Counted from the stretch's first letter, positions 12,415-24,669 are shown. The stretch: 52,022 bases of DNA from Bigelowiella natans CCMP2755 (GCA_000320545.1 ADNK01001551.1:1-52022), one strand, 5' to 3'. Numbers and translations: made by a program. Notes: generated from the letters alone by a model not told the origin.

Positions 12415-13909
12415 ATGCAGCACTTTCCATGCAGCACAATGCCCTCTAATCACTCTGGAATGTCGCTGAACAAGCACTGGCTCATCTCCGATTCTGTGAA
12501 GGCTACTGTTAGCTTTATCGGCTTCTCTCTCGTCAGCGCTTCTCTAGTTGGGGATTATGAGTCTCCTACGAAAAGGCACATTCAAAGATCGGTGTGTAGC
12601 GCACGAATCGTATTTCTTGTGGTAATGTACTTGACCTCATTCAATGTTGTTTTTGTACTTTCAGGTTCAGATTGCTTTTGTACTTCTATTTTTCTATTTT
12701 TTAGATGGCCACGGTCTTTTAGGAACCAGTTGGCGGTTATATCTTATTTTATCAATTATCATTACGGTATCTAGTTACTACCGAGCATAAGGTGTGTTGC
12801 GTAATAATAAATGTGCTTTAGATTTTGCTGGGGCTTATTGCAATGTACGTAGCTCACGTTCTATTACAAGCAGTGAAAGGGCTAGTTTTCAGAGTGACTC
12901 GTGGATCCATCGGAGGAACATCGAATGTTGACAAATTGTAATTTCATTACGATGTCGTACTGAAGGATCCCTGATCTCAAGATTCCGTTCGCTCTTAGGT
13001 TACTATTTCTAGCCTCACTCTTCATAGCTTCTCAAATTGTACTGGGCATAAGTTCTCTTTTGTTGGATAGCCTAGCCTTGAATGGGTTCCGCTACATGGC
13101 AACAGGCATACTTGCTTTGCTTATTGGGCCATATCTCGTGCATCTTGTGCATCATCTTAAGGTGCACTCACAATATATTTAAATGAATGCAAAGGTTTGA
13201 AATCTATGGTTGCAGATCCAAATTCAAGCTGTAACTTCTAGTATCGATGAAAGAGCTTCGCACGAATTTACACAAGAGAATAGCGAGGTGTTCGGATGGT
13301 TCTTGGTTGTTAGCAAACATCGACAACACAATATTCTTTTATGTTGCATGTAAATTAAGGCCGTGATAGGCACAGCGACTACTAGATTACTGAAGCGTCT
13401 GACTAAAATTTTACTGGTAATTGCCATCAACTACAATTACACTTCCTATCATCACATATCCGATCGTGAAAGTTATATTTGTAGATGTTCGGTACGGCTA
13501 CGGTATTGATTATAATCTCATGCGCCCTTGCAGCAGCTTGGGCACTATCCTCTGATAAAACAAGATTTAGGTCAATCGTAATTGAATTCATATTTTGCAA
13601 TGAATGTGTTCATTAGAACAGCATTCTTAAGTTCTTTGCGTTTTCACTCAGCGATGCTCACAGAGAAGAACTAAGAAATTACGATGCTGTCACCGATTCG
13701 CTCTACTATACACTTTTAGGTATCATATCATCAAAAATTTGTTTTATGGCAATAATTTATGTGGTAGTATTGCCTAGAGAGTAAAATATATAATCTTAAA
13801 AAACTTTTATAATTTAGCCGTGCCATTCACATTCCTTTATTACGCCTGGAATCCAATTTCGAAAATGGAGTGTTATTATGGAAGTCGCCGTCATGAAAGC
13901 TATGAATGA
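12415..13909 (+). CDS. Multi-pass membrane protein, unknown family
   Basis: Exons with consistent phases are 12415-12626 (ATG at 12415, or in frame at 12439), 12705-12766, 12999-13161, 13216-13287, 13360-13416, 13485-13570, 13652-13719 and 13818-13909 (TGA). One small exon between 12767 and 12998 is unresolved. Hydrophobic segments include TVSFIGFSLVSASLVG, LLFLASLFIASQIVLGIS, GILALLIGPYLVHLV, TVLIIISCALAAAWAL and VPFTFLYYAW, so at least five membrane spans are likely. A soluble loop (about IQIQAVTSSIDERASHEF) joins two of them, and the tail is short and charged. I do not recognise the family. Introns are mostly 50-80 bases and free of microsatellites, as in the MO25 gene. Confidence 0.6.
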
Positions 13910-13984
13910 TCCATCAGAATGCAAAAGTCTGAAATCGACTTCGTATAGCAGTCAATTCTAATCTTTAATGATGTTACTAGACAT

Positions 13985-14310
13985 TTGTTTGCCTCAGCAC
14001 AGGTGCGTTTGAATGCTAGCTAGCTAGAATGGCCAATCTATCAATGCAAGATGTAAATGCACCTGTGACTAGATCTAGAGATGACTCTATGACTTAACTT
14101 GTCATCGTACAAATGACACAAAATGCACGATGAAATAGCCTTCAAGTGTTCTAGCCGGCTCATTCTGTTGTCTATTCGCGATTCACTCATTGCTGCACAG
14201 TGCTAGAGTGCACGCACTAGCGCAATTGACCTAACTAGCTAGCTAGCTAGCTAGTCTAGTAGTGCCAATGTGCCAATGAATTTGATTGATTTGCTGATCT
14301 AGTTGCGTGC
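13985..14310. repeat. CTAG/GCATGC-rich spacer block 2
   Basis: A short block carries GCTAGCTAGCTAG runs (about 14014-14028 and 14233-14255) and scattered TCTAGA. It sits between the 3' end of the membrane-protein gene and the 3' end of the convergent zinc-finger gene. Confidence 0.78.
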
Positions 14311-14528
14311 ATGCTGATCTGGAAGATGGAATGCAAGAACTTCGCGTTCGACTGTATCACCACGGTCCCACGCAATGATGACCAAAAATTGGGTCGTAAC
14401 GAAATCAAAATTGCTACAAATCTAGAACAAATGGTCATGAAGGACACATCTGATCTGGTAGCATTTGAAATGCAAATCTTCATTCTACTGGACATTTAAA
14501 GAGCGAAATTGTAACATCACACAATTTT

Positions 14529-15755
14529 TTAACTATTTAACTCTTGTAATTTTTTATCTTGCTGTTGTTTTCGTATCAGTTCCCTTGCACCCTCGCGTGA
14601 ATAGCCATGAAATTTTTGCATGTGAACAGACTGTGTTTGGCGTTGTGCAAACCATTTTAGGCAAGTGGGGCAGCGATATGGACGTTCTCCTGTGTGAGTT
14701 CGCTCGTGTTTTGTCAAGTGCACTTTCTGATTGAAAGTCTTTGGACAAATAGGACATTTAAATGGACGAGATCCAGCATGAATGAGTAGATGCCTAGTAA
14801 GATTACCCCTTTGAGCAAAAACTTTGGAACAAACTCTACATGTATTCTTCATTTTTCGTTTTTCAGCAAAATTTGCCGGATTGGCATCTTTTCCTTGAAG
14901 ATATGTTGGTTTAACCGAATCGCGTGCATTGAGGATGCCTGGTATTGGAAGGGGAAATGAAAACGATGATTCGGTAATTTTTTGGTCTTTCATGGCGTTC
15001 TCACCAAGCTTCTCAGGCTCGATCGTATGCAATTTACTACGAAACGATGGTATTGGTATAGAGGTAGATTTCTCCTCGTTATTAAGAGATCTTACAGGTC
15101 TGCGTCTTCTCTGAACGTTGCCTTCAAACCGATGTTTGTTTTTAGAATTTCCCGTGGTGTGAAACTCTAACGTTGCTGCTGCCGGTGATAGGGGACATTT
15201 AGTAGAATTACTATTTCTGGAGTAAGAGTAAGCAGTATGCGGAAGTAAATCTCGAAGCATCTGATGACTCCTATCTTCGTCCCCGCTTCGAAAGCCTTTG
15301 TGGGGCGGTGTATATTCGTTTTGCCTAGCCCCTGTTCTATGAGATCCAAATGGACTATTTATTCTGGAACTAGTTCCAAATTTCTTATTTGCCACTATGA
15401 CGTCCATAGGATTATTTTTCATGCTATGTAGGAGAAACAAGTCACCTTCATATTTTTCTCTGGTTTCATCGGGTGTCGATGGTGATATCATAGGTCGAGG
15501 AGAAAATTTTGCCGCTGAAGCATAGTCACGATCTCGCGTGGAAGAACGATGGGAAGGTAAATTAGAGGAGCTACTAGAACCATTCCACGGCGAAAAGGTC
15601 TGCATAGTAGCATTACCACCAGCTACGTTGGGAGACAGCTGGGCGGCAAAGGAATCTAGCCCAGTCTCGGGAAGGTCAAGCTCCATACCTGTCTCGACCG
15701 GCAAGTCATCTCGCCGGTAAGAGCTGGAATGCGTCATTTTAAGCAATTGATGCAA
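14529..15755 (-). CDS. C2H2 zinc-finger protein, three fingers
   Basis: A single uninterrupted 408-residue frame runs from ATG at 15755. The first roughly 300 residues are low-complexity, rich in Ser, Pro, Asn and Arg, as in disordered regulatory regions. The C-terminus has three tandem fingers: CRVCSKVFAQRGNLTRHLLI, CPICPKTFNQKVHLTKHERT and CPTCLKWFAQRQTQSVHMQ, with linkers close to TGERPY. Fingers 1 and 2 are C-X2-C-X12-H-X3-H; finger 3 has X4 between its histidines. A basic, Gln-rich tail follows (RKQQQDKKLQ). This is probably a sequence-specific nuclear DNA-binding protein; the target cannot be inferred. The lack of introns contrasts with its split neighbours. Confidence 0.88.
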   Translation of the reverse strand: MHQLLKMTHSSSYRRDDLPVETGMELDLPETGLDSFAAQLSPNVAGGNATMQTFSPWNGSSSSSNLPSHRSSTRDRDYASAAKFSPRPMISPSTPDETREKYEGDLFLLHSMKNNPMDVIVANKKFGTSSRINSPFGSHRTGARQNEYTPPHKGFRSGDEDRSHQMLRDLLPHTAYSYSRNSNSTKCPLSPAAATLEFHTTGNSKNKHRFEGNVQRRRRPVRSLNNEEKSTSIPIPSFRSKLHTIEPEKLGENAMKDQKITESSFSFPLPIPGILNARDSVKPTYLQGKDANPANFAEKRKMKNTCRVCSKVFAQRGNLTRHLLIHAGSRPFKCPICPKTFNQKVHLTKHERTHTGERPYRCPTCLKWFAQRQTQSVHMQKFHGYSREGARELIRKQQQDKKLQELNS

Positions 15756-16344
15756 TGAGCCGACTTCCCCCCTCCCATCACTTTTCCAAGAGCTTGCTTA
15801 AGCCTATTTGTGCTGCAAAGTCATGGGCTAATCAACAAAAAGGAGAGCTAAAAATAAAGGACGACAACTCGGATTTCGCAATGTCAGCATAATTAAGCTA
15901 ATTTTACCTACGACATCAATCAAGCGGATTTAAATGTAGGAAATAACATGGTTTTTATCGTCGCTTATTCGTCAGTCTAAAAAAGGATGCTGTTTTCTAC
16001 AGAACGGCATGAGAATTATTGTCGCACGGATGGAATCCTCTCCCACTAAACTTGAGTATACTGCAGAGAGGAACTGCCCACATCAATACGCTGTGACAAA
16101 TTATCTTCCATGTCACAGAGAAATACGAGACTAATTTCTCATGCTCTTACGACTCTTACTGCACGAAAAGGATAATCCAGAGTTGCGACAACATTAATGC
16201 GGCATTGCTTTATGTAATTCCATGGGATTTTACAGAATTTGGTTCTAAGTGGCTCATTTTCCGATCTGACAATGTACATAGGCTGCCCGTGGCCACTCGC
16301 CCCCTCACCGCCTGCGCGCCGGAATGACGTTTATTTTTTGTCAC
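15756..16344. promoter_or_regulatory. Divergent intergenic region
   Basis: This stretch lies between the zinc-finger gene start (minus strand) and the first candidate exon of the PDZ gene (plus strand). I see no repeat block, no RNA gene and no persuasive exon. It should contain both 5' regions, but no specific motif stands out. Confidence 0.4.
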
Positions 16345-16574
16345 ATAGGAGGAGTAAAAGAATATCCGAGAACAGCGTGGCACTTATTTCCTTCCTGGCA
16401 GTGGTTGGAGTTGTCGCCTTCTCCTTTATGGGTCGTAGTCAAGTGCTAGAGACAAGCCTCCAGCGATCCGCTCGTCTCTGCCCTAATGGTGTCAATGCGT
16501 TGTCACAAGGAGGACGGGTCATGGGTCGCCATGGAGCGATATTATCTGAGAAACGAACGCGTCCGTTTGGCGTA
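16345..16574 (+). CDS. Candidate targeting-leader exon of PDZ gene
   Basis: An open segment reads RSKRISENSVALISFLAVVG then VVAFSFMGRSQ. It is a hydrophobic core ending in an aromatic-containing VAFSF, followed by a stretch rich in Ser, Arg and Leu. That arrangement resembles the two-part (signal plus transit) plastid leader of algae with secondary plastids. A GTAAAT donor lies at about 16575. The phase does not match the next confirmed exon directly, so an intermediate exon is missing or this exon belongs elsewhere. The exact start codon is not determined. Confidence 0.35.
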
Positions 16575-16953
16575 AATAGCCAGACTTTGGCAGTTTCAGC
16601 AGGTTTTGTGTGTGCACAACTGGAATTTATGTGTGTGGCAGATATAAGTAATCGCGGACGTGTGAGCCGTAATACTTCAGCGCTAAGTATACCACTCAAC
16701 CCGTTTTTCGTAAATTCTAACATTCTTTGATAAAACATCAGAATCGCCTATTGAGATTCTGGATACAAGGACGGAATCTGATGGCAGGTCGTGCGTGTGG
16801 CGTGAGTACTTCAGGGGAACACATGACGACGACAACGCCCTGATGTAGTTGTGGGGAGAGAGAAAGGGAGAAATTCGTCCCATCATTCGAGCGCAATCTT
16901 TAGTTTGTCCGCTCGACCTACGGACTAAGGTGTTTTGTATCCTTTGGACTTAG

Positions 16954-18075
16954 AACGGAGAAAACTTTCGGGTTTCGCATCACCGGCAGCGAGAAGAGCC
17001 CCTACATAAAGATGAAGATTGCCTCGACGCCAGACACTGAACTCCACGCCGTTACGGGTAGAGAGAGAGTCTCGCACTTTTACATTCCCCCCCCTATTTG
17101 AATAGAATTCGAGTTTGATGCCTCTTCCTCAATTCTTCTTTGTCCCTTCACATACTTGCTCCTGCCAAATCCCTTAAAATCACCCCCTTTAACCCCCTCC
17201 CATTGCCACCCCATTGTAGTTCCTTTTCCTGGGCTTGGGGTTGTCCTGGAGCAGAAGGTACTGAACGACGGGCCTGTGATCGTTGTCGATGCTAAGGAAG
17301 AAACTGGATCGGCTATTGGTACGTCGCGATTTAGCCCGTCATCGGTGTACGCGTGCATCGACGTTTCTATTTTCTCACATCACTGGCCGTTAGTTACAAA
17401 TTAAATTGTGCTGTGTGTGTTTGGGTGAGAGTGTTTTTCTTTATCTTGTGGGGGAACAAGAGGAGGGGTGCGGATGGGAGGGGGGGGGAGGGGGTCTGTA
17501 GGTCAAACGCGCGCTCTTCCTCTTCATCAAAGAAACTCCTTTCTTAATAGACCTTATTTCGCTTATTTCGCTGGCCCTTCTACTTGTCGTCATGCAGGCC
17601 TCTTAGAAGTGGGCGATGTGCTCCGAGCATTCTCTGCCGTCTACACAGTGACTCCTCCTACGGATACGCTAGCTTTCTATGGTACCGCAACACGATGAGA
17701 TGCATGCTGCGGTGTTGGCTTGCCACCCAAAATACGATACCTCAATAAAATTTAACGCCGCCCCCTTGCTTCTTCTTCTCGCAGCTAATCCGCCGAAGAA
17801 GATAAATGTCCGCGGCATGTTCGAAGTAGACGGAAAGAACTTTGCCAAAACGATCGCCGCCCTGAAATCTAACGGTATTGCTTTATCTTCGATGAGAGGG
17901 GAGGGGGGGGCGGTCGGAGGTTAGAGCCGTGTAACGCGCCCTGAGAAATATTATTATGAACGTCAGAATGATGTTCTTTGTCCTTCTTTTTCCGTCCTTG
18001 CTGCTCATTCTCATTTCCAATTGTGCCTCTCAGGCGAGCTCATCGACAGATTTGGGGAGAAAATGGAGGTTAGTC

Positions 18076-18112
<37 letters not shown>

Positions 18113-18270
18113 TATATTTGTGCATGTGTTTGTGTGTGCGCGTGTGCGCGTGTGCGTGCGTGCGTGCGTGTGTGCTTGAGAGTGTATAGAGATAGAAGAG
18201 TTATTCACGATGCTATCATACATAGGTGAATGATATCTCTATCGTTGTCGAGCGGAAGAAGCAAGAATAG
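16954..18270 (+). CDS. PDZ-domain protein, possibly plastid
   Basis: Six exons join with correct phases: 16954-17057, 17220-17318, 17598-17681, 17785-17874, 18034-18068 and 18226-18270 (TAG). The joined product has the PDZ order: a loop PFPGLGVVLEQ (GLG carboxylate-binding type), a strand GPVIVVDAKEETGSA, LLEVGDVLRAF, then VDGKNFAKTIAALKSNG (the usual domain-closing helix), and a last strand VNDISIVVERKKQE. The segment before it, TFGFRITGSEKSPYIKMK, may be an additional beta region. PDZ domains bind C-terminal peptides or act as scaffolds; some plastid proteins carry one. The intron at 18069-18225 holds an (AT)n tract and a GT/GC-rich tract. Partners are unknown, and the upstream exons are only provisional. 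Confidence 0.68.
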
Positions 18271-18499
18271 GCGGCACAGTATTTTGGCACGTATTTCCAA
18301 AATTGCGTCAGGATTGCTGCTTTGTAGAAATTACATCTATCAACGTAGTCTGCTTGAAGACATGATATGTATTAAGTTGTTGATCATTTCGTCAGCATCA
18401 AAACGCGCTAATGAGACTAAACAGTTTCGCTCGAAAGCGCATGCCAAGGTGTTTCCAATGAATGCAACAAGAATCATGCAAATTGTTTCGCATGGCGCT

Positions 18500-19700
18500 A
18501 AGCTGTGCTGCGCTGCCTAAGGCGCACTGGATGGTGAAATTTAGCGCATTTTGCGAATGTTATTTTGTATGCGTGCGGACAGCCAAAACCTGTTTTTCGG
18601 TGCTCAATGCCCTGAATTAGCGAAGCCAAGCACGTCTAGATGTGTGTGCAGCCAGACTATAATGTACTAGACTGCTTAGTGTTAATGGACTATTGTTTTT
18701 TTTTAGTTCTAGAGTTCGACATGCTAGACCAAATCATGATGCATTTTCATGCATGCAACTTGTTGACCAAGGAAACAAACAGACACAATTTAAGCGCTGT
18801 AGCCGCTGCATTGCACAGCTACATTAGGATGACCATTGAAAAAATTTAAACATTTCATTACATCCGTCTCATAGCTAGATAGTGCTAGAGTTGCAAACAT
18901 ACACACATGCTGCTTGCTTTGGGTTCATTTGGCAGAAAAGGTCGTCATGCAAGAATGATCATTATAGAAATTAAAAACAAGGCGCGTACGTGCTGCTAGC
19001 GTTGTGCACATGCACAATAGCATGATCGATGTTAGTAGCTAATTTTAGCGATGCTAATCATGCATGCGCACGCACATGCTAGCATGACTATGTGAGCTGC
19101 ACTAGCGCCTGCAACAGCGTACACAATTATACATGATTGTGTCGGCGGTCTAGCGGTGCGCATGCAGGGCTTAGAGGGGTCGAGAATCTCTGCAGTTTCC
19201 CACGGACAAATGTGGCGCTAGCAGGATTTGTTTGCTCATCGTGTCATCTAGTCATCTAGATCATCATGCCGTACTAGCGTAGCGTAGCATGCCGCCACGC
19301 GCGTGCGCCATGCTAGCATGCGCAGACTTACGAGCTAGCTAGCATGTGAGGTCGCAACAAACTAATCGATGCATGTGTACGAAGCCGAACACATCTCTAG
19401 ATCTAGACATGTCTAAATGTGCAGTCTGCATCTTTGACATCGACAGTGAGCTAATGTTCATGCAGAATTGCCGTGAATAAAGAATCTAGGAATGCATCAT
19501 TTAGTTAGCTAGGGTTTGTGCTACCTGGCGGCGGAAATGTTGGCTTATCGCGAGGCGACGCACAGACCACATGCCTAAACATGCTGGCATGGTTGTTACG
19601 CATGCATGCATGCATGCATGCAAGCGTAGCACTCATTTATACAGTGTTTTTATGCACGACTTGCATGAGATCATCAACGTGCCACACCTAAAAAAATGCA
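18500..19700. repeat. CTAG/GCATGC-rich spacer block 3
   Basis: About 1.2 kb of non-coding sequence is dense in GCATGC, CATGCATG, CTAGC and TCTAGA words, including GCATGCATGCATGCATGC at about 19602-19621. It separates the 3' end of the PDZ gene from the 3' end of the convergent WD40 gene. A short frame at 18640-18849 has no convincing protein character. Confidence 0.8.
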
Positions 19701-19807
19701 ATTTGACACCTTCTACAAGTTCCTTCATCTAGCAGCCTGCTCCTGGTACACAGGAAATGATCATCCACGATCGATAATATCGAAACGGACACCGTGCACC
19801 TCCCAAA

Positions 19808-19997
19808 TCACTCGTCGCTGTTCTCCCCGCCACCATCGTGCACATTCTCCCCCGGTCGCCAAATATGTAGAGAGCTATTCTTGGCCACGCTCGCAAGTAG
19901 CATGTCTTCCTCTGGATGCCAGTCGATGTCGCTGTAGTCGAAACAACATGTAGAAGAGCTCTGACAGTCAGAAGACAGAACACATTTAACAAAACAC

Positions 19998-20033
<36 letters not shown>

Positions 20034-21325
20034 CCCACACCACACCGCGCGTGGCCCTGCTATCTTGGCACATAAGGATCACTCTGCACGATGCCTTTCG
20101 ACTTTCAGCAGGCATTAAAACATCAATCACTACGATATGCTGCCAGACTACTACTACTACTACTACTCCTACTACTCTCACACCTGATTGCGTCGGTGTG
20201 TCCCCCGTGCACGAACCGCATTTCTATTGGGGGGGAGGGAGGGGCCAGTAAATAAGCAAGAGGAACACCACTTAGCAGCCAAAACAGCAGCAGCAGCAGC
20301 AGCAGCAGCAGTAACACACTCTCCAGAACATAACTAGATATACTCTTCCACAGTGCGATATATGCGTGTGTTGGTTGCTTGTTTACCAGAAGGGCCTTCA
20401 TTCGTGTCGCTACTACTTGTCCCTGAAAGTGTAAAGCGAGCGCGCGCGCGAGCGCAGTGTCGTTATTAGCCTGTTAGCTCTCAATGCAGGGTTATTTCCA
20501 TACTCTGCGAATGAACAAAGGCGGCATGCGCCGTACATATGCAGCAATGGCGAAAGACCTGGGGCCTATGACCCATTATATGTTTCATCGACGACTCGTC
20601 GGGGTGGCAAGATCGTGTTTGGCGCCTCGCTCACCTGCGGTAGCTTCCACTTGGGCGGTCACTTTTGACAAGTCCCAGATCACAGCGCGCCTGTTCCGAC
20701 CAGCAGCAACACAAGGCGGGGGGGGGGGGGGGGGGAGGGGAGGGGGGAGGGGGCTAGGTTAGGAAATACCCTTGAACGTGAAAATACTCTCGAAGCCTCG
20801 GGGAGTATCTCCATTCATCATCAAGCCCGGGCCTATGATCTACACGCCGCACACCTTTCTTCTCCAGCCGATGCGAGAATCGTCTCGTTTAGGGATGACC
20901 AGCGCACGGAATTGACCTGTTTTTTGGCGTTCGTTTCGAGCCAGGATGGACAAACCGATCATTGTTTGTTGCTATTCACGGCACCTTCTATCCCCCCCCC
21001 CTCCTTTCCCCGCGCTACCACCATCATTTCCTCTTCTTCTTCTTCTTCTCATTATTATCATTATCAATCGAGAATGTCGAGCCGAAGGCGGAAACGGCCC
21101 AAAAACGCACGCGTAGTTCTAGATCATCACTCTTCCTTTTCCTCCTATCATCGAAGCAAACACGCAATAATAATACTACATACAGGTTTCAGGTGGTCCA
21201 GGGAGAAGAGCTTTCCCCCATCTAAATTACGCAAATCCCACAACGCCACAGTCTTATCGTCAGAGCAAGTGGCCAGCAAGTACCTGGAGGAGGACGGCAA
21301 TCAAATAACACTCGCTGAGCTGCTA

Positions 21326-21367
<42 letters not shown>

Positions 21368-21612
21368 ATGTCACATAACGATGTTGTTCGGTGTGTGAGC
21401 ACTGCCATAGCAGGACCCAAAGACGAGACAGTTCGTGCGAGCGGAAGTTTTTCTTCTATTTTTTTTTTTTGGGGAGGATTTGCTTAGCTATCGAAATCGT
21501 TAATATGGGAGTAAGTGAGGGAGTGTTGGAGGGTGCGCTGAATGAATCACGCTGATATAAGTGTTTTTCTATTGATGAATACTAGAATGCCCTACATCCC
21601 CCATGTATCTAC

Positions 21613-21643
<31 letters not shown>

Positions 21644-21649
21644 CTATAC

Positions 21650-21694
<45 letters not shown>

Positions 21695-22401
21695 GCGTAT
21701 ATAATAAAATCTCTTACTCGCCGAATGGGTTCCATGAGAGCCCGTTTATCCGCAAATCGTGCAATTTCGAGAGTTTCTGATAGTGATTTGATGGGGATTT
21801 CTCATGCGCATAAGTATACCGCATTTGCATTGTTCATTGTGCTTTCATCATCATATATGTCAATAGATGTATATATATATATATATTGTGCGTGTTTATA
21901 TAGGATATGCACACAAGCACACACACAGACACACACACACACACACACACATGTAGATACATACACACTATAATTACTCTCCTCTCTCTCACCACCACCA
22001 TCACAATCATCATCATCGTTCTTTGCTCCCACAACCTGCGTCTCCTTCTTCTTCCTCAAGTCCCAGAAGAGCACGTTCCGACTATCATCACACGATGCGA
22101 AGCAATTCGCCTACCACCGTAATGCGTCGCGTATCAGAGTAACTCGTGTGTAAAGGGTGGGGGGTGGGAGGGGGGCTTGTTCGATGGGTATATTGCAAGG
22201 CCCACTGCAAGCAAACAGGTAAAACAACACAGGAAGATCGTTCCTTGGAGCATATTATGGATATATTCGTTGTTATGTAGCAGTTGCAAGGTTTTATGAG
22301 TCATATTACATCTAAAGGGCTCCACGCTAGGTCCGTCACCATAGAACCCCTCCCAGGCACTAAGGTTTTCAGGGAGAGAGAGAGAGAGTCAGCGAGGGAG
22401 G

Positions 22402-22437
<36 letters not shown>

Positions 22438-24669
22438 CGCATTTGTCCGTCGTTGAGATGAGCTCCCACACGGATCCATCGATGATGTCATCTTTGTTCA
22501 TTAGTAATCAAACCGTTCAAAATATGCTCTTGAGCGCTACAATTATCATCCCCGTTTCTGTTTTTTCTTCTCCACCACTCTCCCCCTCCCCCCCCCCCCC
22601 CTTCCCTTTTGTTTATCAGCAATCAACATGCAGCTGCTTCACCACCACACCTTGGAAAACAGATATGGGAGGCAAAGCACCGCTCTTTGATGACGATGAG
22701 GAAGACGAGCCTGCTGACGAGACAGTCCAAAACTCTATACGGCCTTGGGAACCAGAGACTTGTCGGAATGCAGGGAATCAGCGAAGGGGGAAGGAGGAAG
22801 GAGGGGGGGGTGATTAGACACGCTACACATGTGAAGAACACGCCGATAAAAAAATGTGCAGAAAACGACGAGTATCTAGTCCCAAAAGTTAAATCAAGTT
22901 CCTCTGGCTATTCATTGCATATTGCATACTACACAGGGCATGATTCCTCCTCGTAAAGGCACCGACGATAATGCATCGTTCAATTACTTATATTAGAGGG
23001 TTTCACGACCCCCCATTCCACTGCCCCCCCCCCCTTCTTCGTCCCAGCAAGGCGTGCCACCTAAACGGTATGGTGAAGCACGCAAAAGGCGTGAGGACTT
23101 TTCGGTCACTTTCCGATCGATGATGATGATGCGGACTCTATGTTATTTATACAAACCGAAAGCAAATTCAGAATGCTTTTGGCTCGTATGAAATGCGGGC
23201 GTTGCGGTAATAGTTTTAAGACGTCTCTAGCGGCCTTCATTGGCGCATTCGGTGATGACCTCTTCAAGTGTCGATGACGATGCTTGCGACGAGGATGAGG
23301 CAGTCGTTTTGACCCCCCCCCTCCCCCCTCCTCCCATTCGTCTCTTCCCAACCTTAAACACCTTTAGATCCTAGATGGAAAAGGGACAATACATATAACA
23401 GCCGACACTTCTCGTGGATTGATTCTTCGAATCACGCTGTTAGCAAAGCATCATGTACTGGGTGGGTTGGGGGGGGGGGTGCAGGAGCGAAGAGAGACAA
23501 GTGAACGACGGATGACGAAGGAGAGATTCGTATCCTTTAAGGGAGGAAAAAAAAAAAGTCTACTACTACTGTTACTACTAATACTACTACTACTACTACC
23601 GCAAATTCCGTCTTAGCCGCAATGAGCACACCACCGCCCCTCTTCATTGCGATAGTGCTACTCAGGCCTTCTATCCGACCCTGTTTTGTTGGAAGATAGG
23701 CCAGCATTGCAAAAAAAATTGGCGAGAGGCATCGTGAGGGGGTGGGTGGGTGCGCGGGGGGAGAAACCGTTGATGACCTCAATATTGTGTGAAAGAATCG
23801 TCTTGAAAGTTGCCGGATTTGAAATCTGAGAAAGGCGAATTGTATGGATACAACGGCGCGTGGCGAGGGAGGGAGGAGCAGTGTTTCTTAAAGTTTTTGC
23901 ATGGGTCGCGAATTTTGTGACCTTTCTATCCTCCTCTCTCTCATCGTATTTCTCCTCAATGCCACCGTTTCCTTCTGGCTGAAGAGAAGGCGGAGACAGG
24001 ACTACGATTGAGCTGTTTTCGCGTCCTTCTTCATCATCCCCGTCCTAGCGTATTATGACGATGCGCATTATTGCACACAAGGCAAATATGAACCTTCTCT
24101 CTATAGCACGATCTGCCCTCTCATATTCGAGACGACCGGCTCATATTGGGTGAGTAACAATGGGCTGTGAGGCTGAGTTACTTAGCCAGTTTATCGAACC
24201 AGAAACTAAAAACTAACATTTTTTGCCCCTTATTTCGGCGGGAAAAATACCTTAGACTCCGGATTTGAACCTACGAGGAGGAGGCGGTCGCCATCTGTGC
24301 TGTACGGTGATGGCATCCATTCAACCTAAGAGGTCAATCAATTCCAAGGTCATTTCGTTGAAGAGAACATCGAGTTTGGGCTGTAATATATGCCATTAGA
24401 CACATACACTAGCAGAGGGCCTTTCGAGCCTTTTGGTACAGAGCGTCTGGTACAAATAAGGAACGTTCTCTTTCCAGACTCTGTGTTATTTGTATTGGCG
24501 GACATAGCCGTTCAAATGAGCTACATGTTGCAGCATGAAATCTGCAGCCCTACGACTGAAATCCTGTCAAAATTGGAAAAAAGCTAAGTCCATCCCATCA
24601 TGTAACATACTGATGCTCGGCTGCGATTAAGTCGGACTCCTTCTCCTCGGAGGAGGCAGCTGCCGCCAT
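19808..24669 (-). CDS. RBBP4/MSI1-type WD40 histone chaperone
   Basis: Confirmed exons with matching phases are 24611-24669 (ATG), 24410-24480, 22310-22359, 22036-22110, 21718-21776, 21184-21283, 20855-20916, 20635-20690, 20184-20223 and 19808-19931 (TGA). The N-terminus EEKESDLIAAEHQVWKENVP continues into YLYQTL, matching the RBBP4 entry helix (the INEEYKIWKKN region). WD repeats include FASCDDSRNVLFWDLR, INGLSWNPFGEYLLATCSDD, KTVALWDLRNLDGG, NETILASAGEERRAVIWDL and FVHGGHTDAISDIDWHP, closing with NSSLHIWRPGENVH. The family acts in CAF-1, PRC2, NuRD and HAT complexes by binding H4 and H3. Exons for the first repeats (about 22.4-24.4 kb) are only partly seen: DRLLLVGSNPES, FAMLAYLPTKQG and VLKLLPQRPHFIRAKS are good candidates. 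Introns contain many microsatellites. Confidence 0.87.
19995..22435. repeat. Microsatellites inside WD40 gene introns
   Basis: The tracts are (CA)n at 19997-20031, (ACT)n at 20149-20175, (CAG)n at 20285-20312, G-run plus G-rich sequence at about 20718-20752, (CTT)n near 21029-21047, (AT)n at 21330-21362, (CT)n at 21611-21631, (CA)n then (CG)n at 21651-21697, (AT)n at 21870-21885, (CA)n at 21918-21951 and (GA)n at 22373-22432. All fall between exons of the minus-strand WD40 gene. The GA tract on the plus strand reads as a CT polypyrimidine tract on the coding strand. Confidence 0.85.

Noticed and set aside
18640-18849. Small plus-strand protein gene in spacer block 3
   Set aside because: The frame lies in CTAG/GCATGC-rich DNA, has no family resemblance and shows no flanking splice or gene signals.
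22609-22820. Plus-strand acidic frame APLFDDDEEDEPADETVQ as a separate gene
   Set aside because: It lies inside the minus-strand WD40 gene in a region where that gene's exons are expected, and no start, donor or partner exon on the plus strand could be established.
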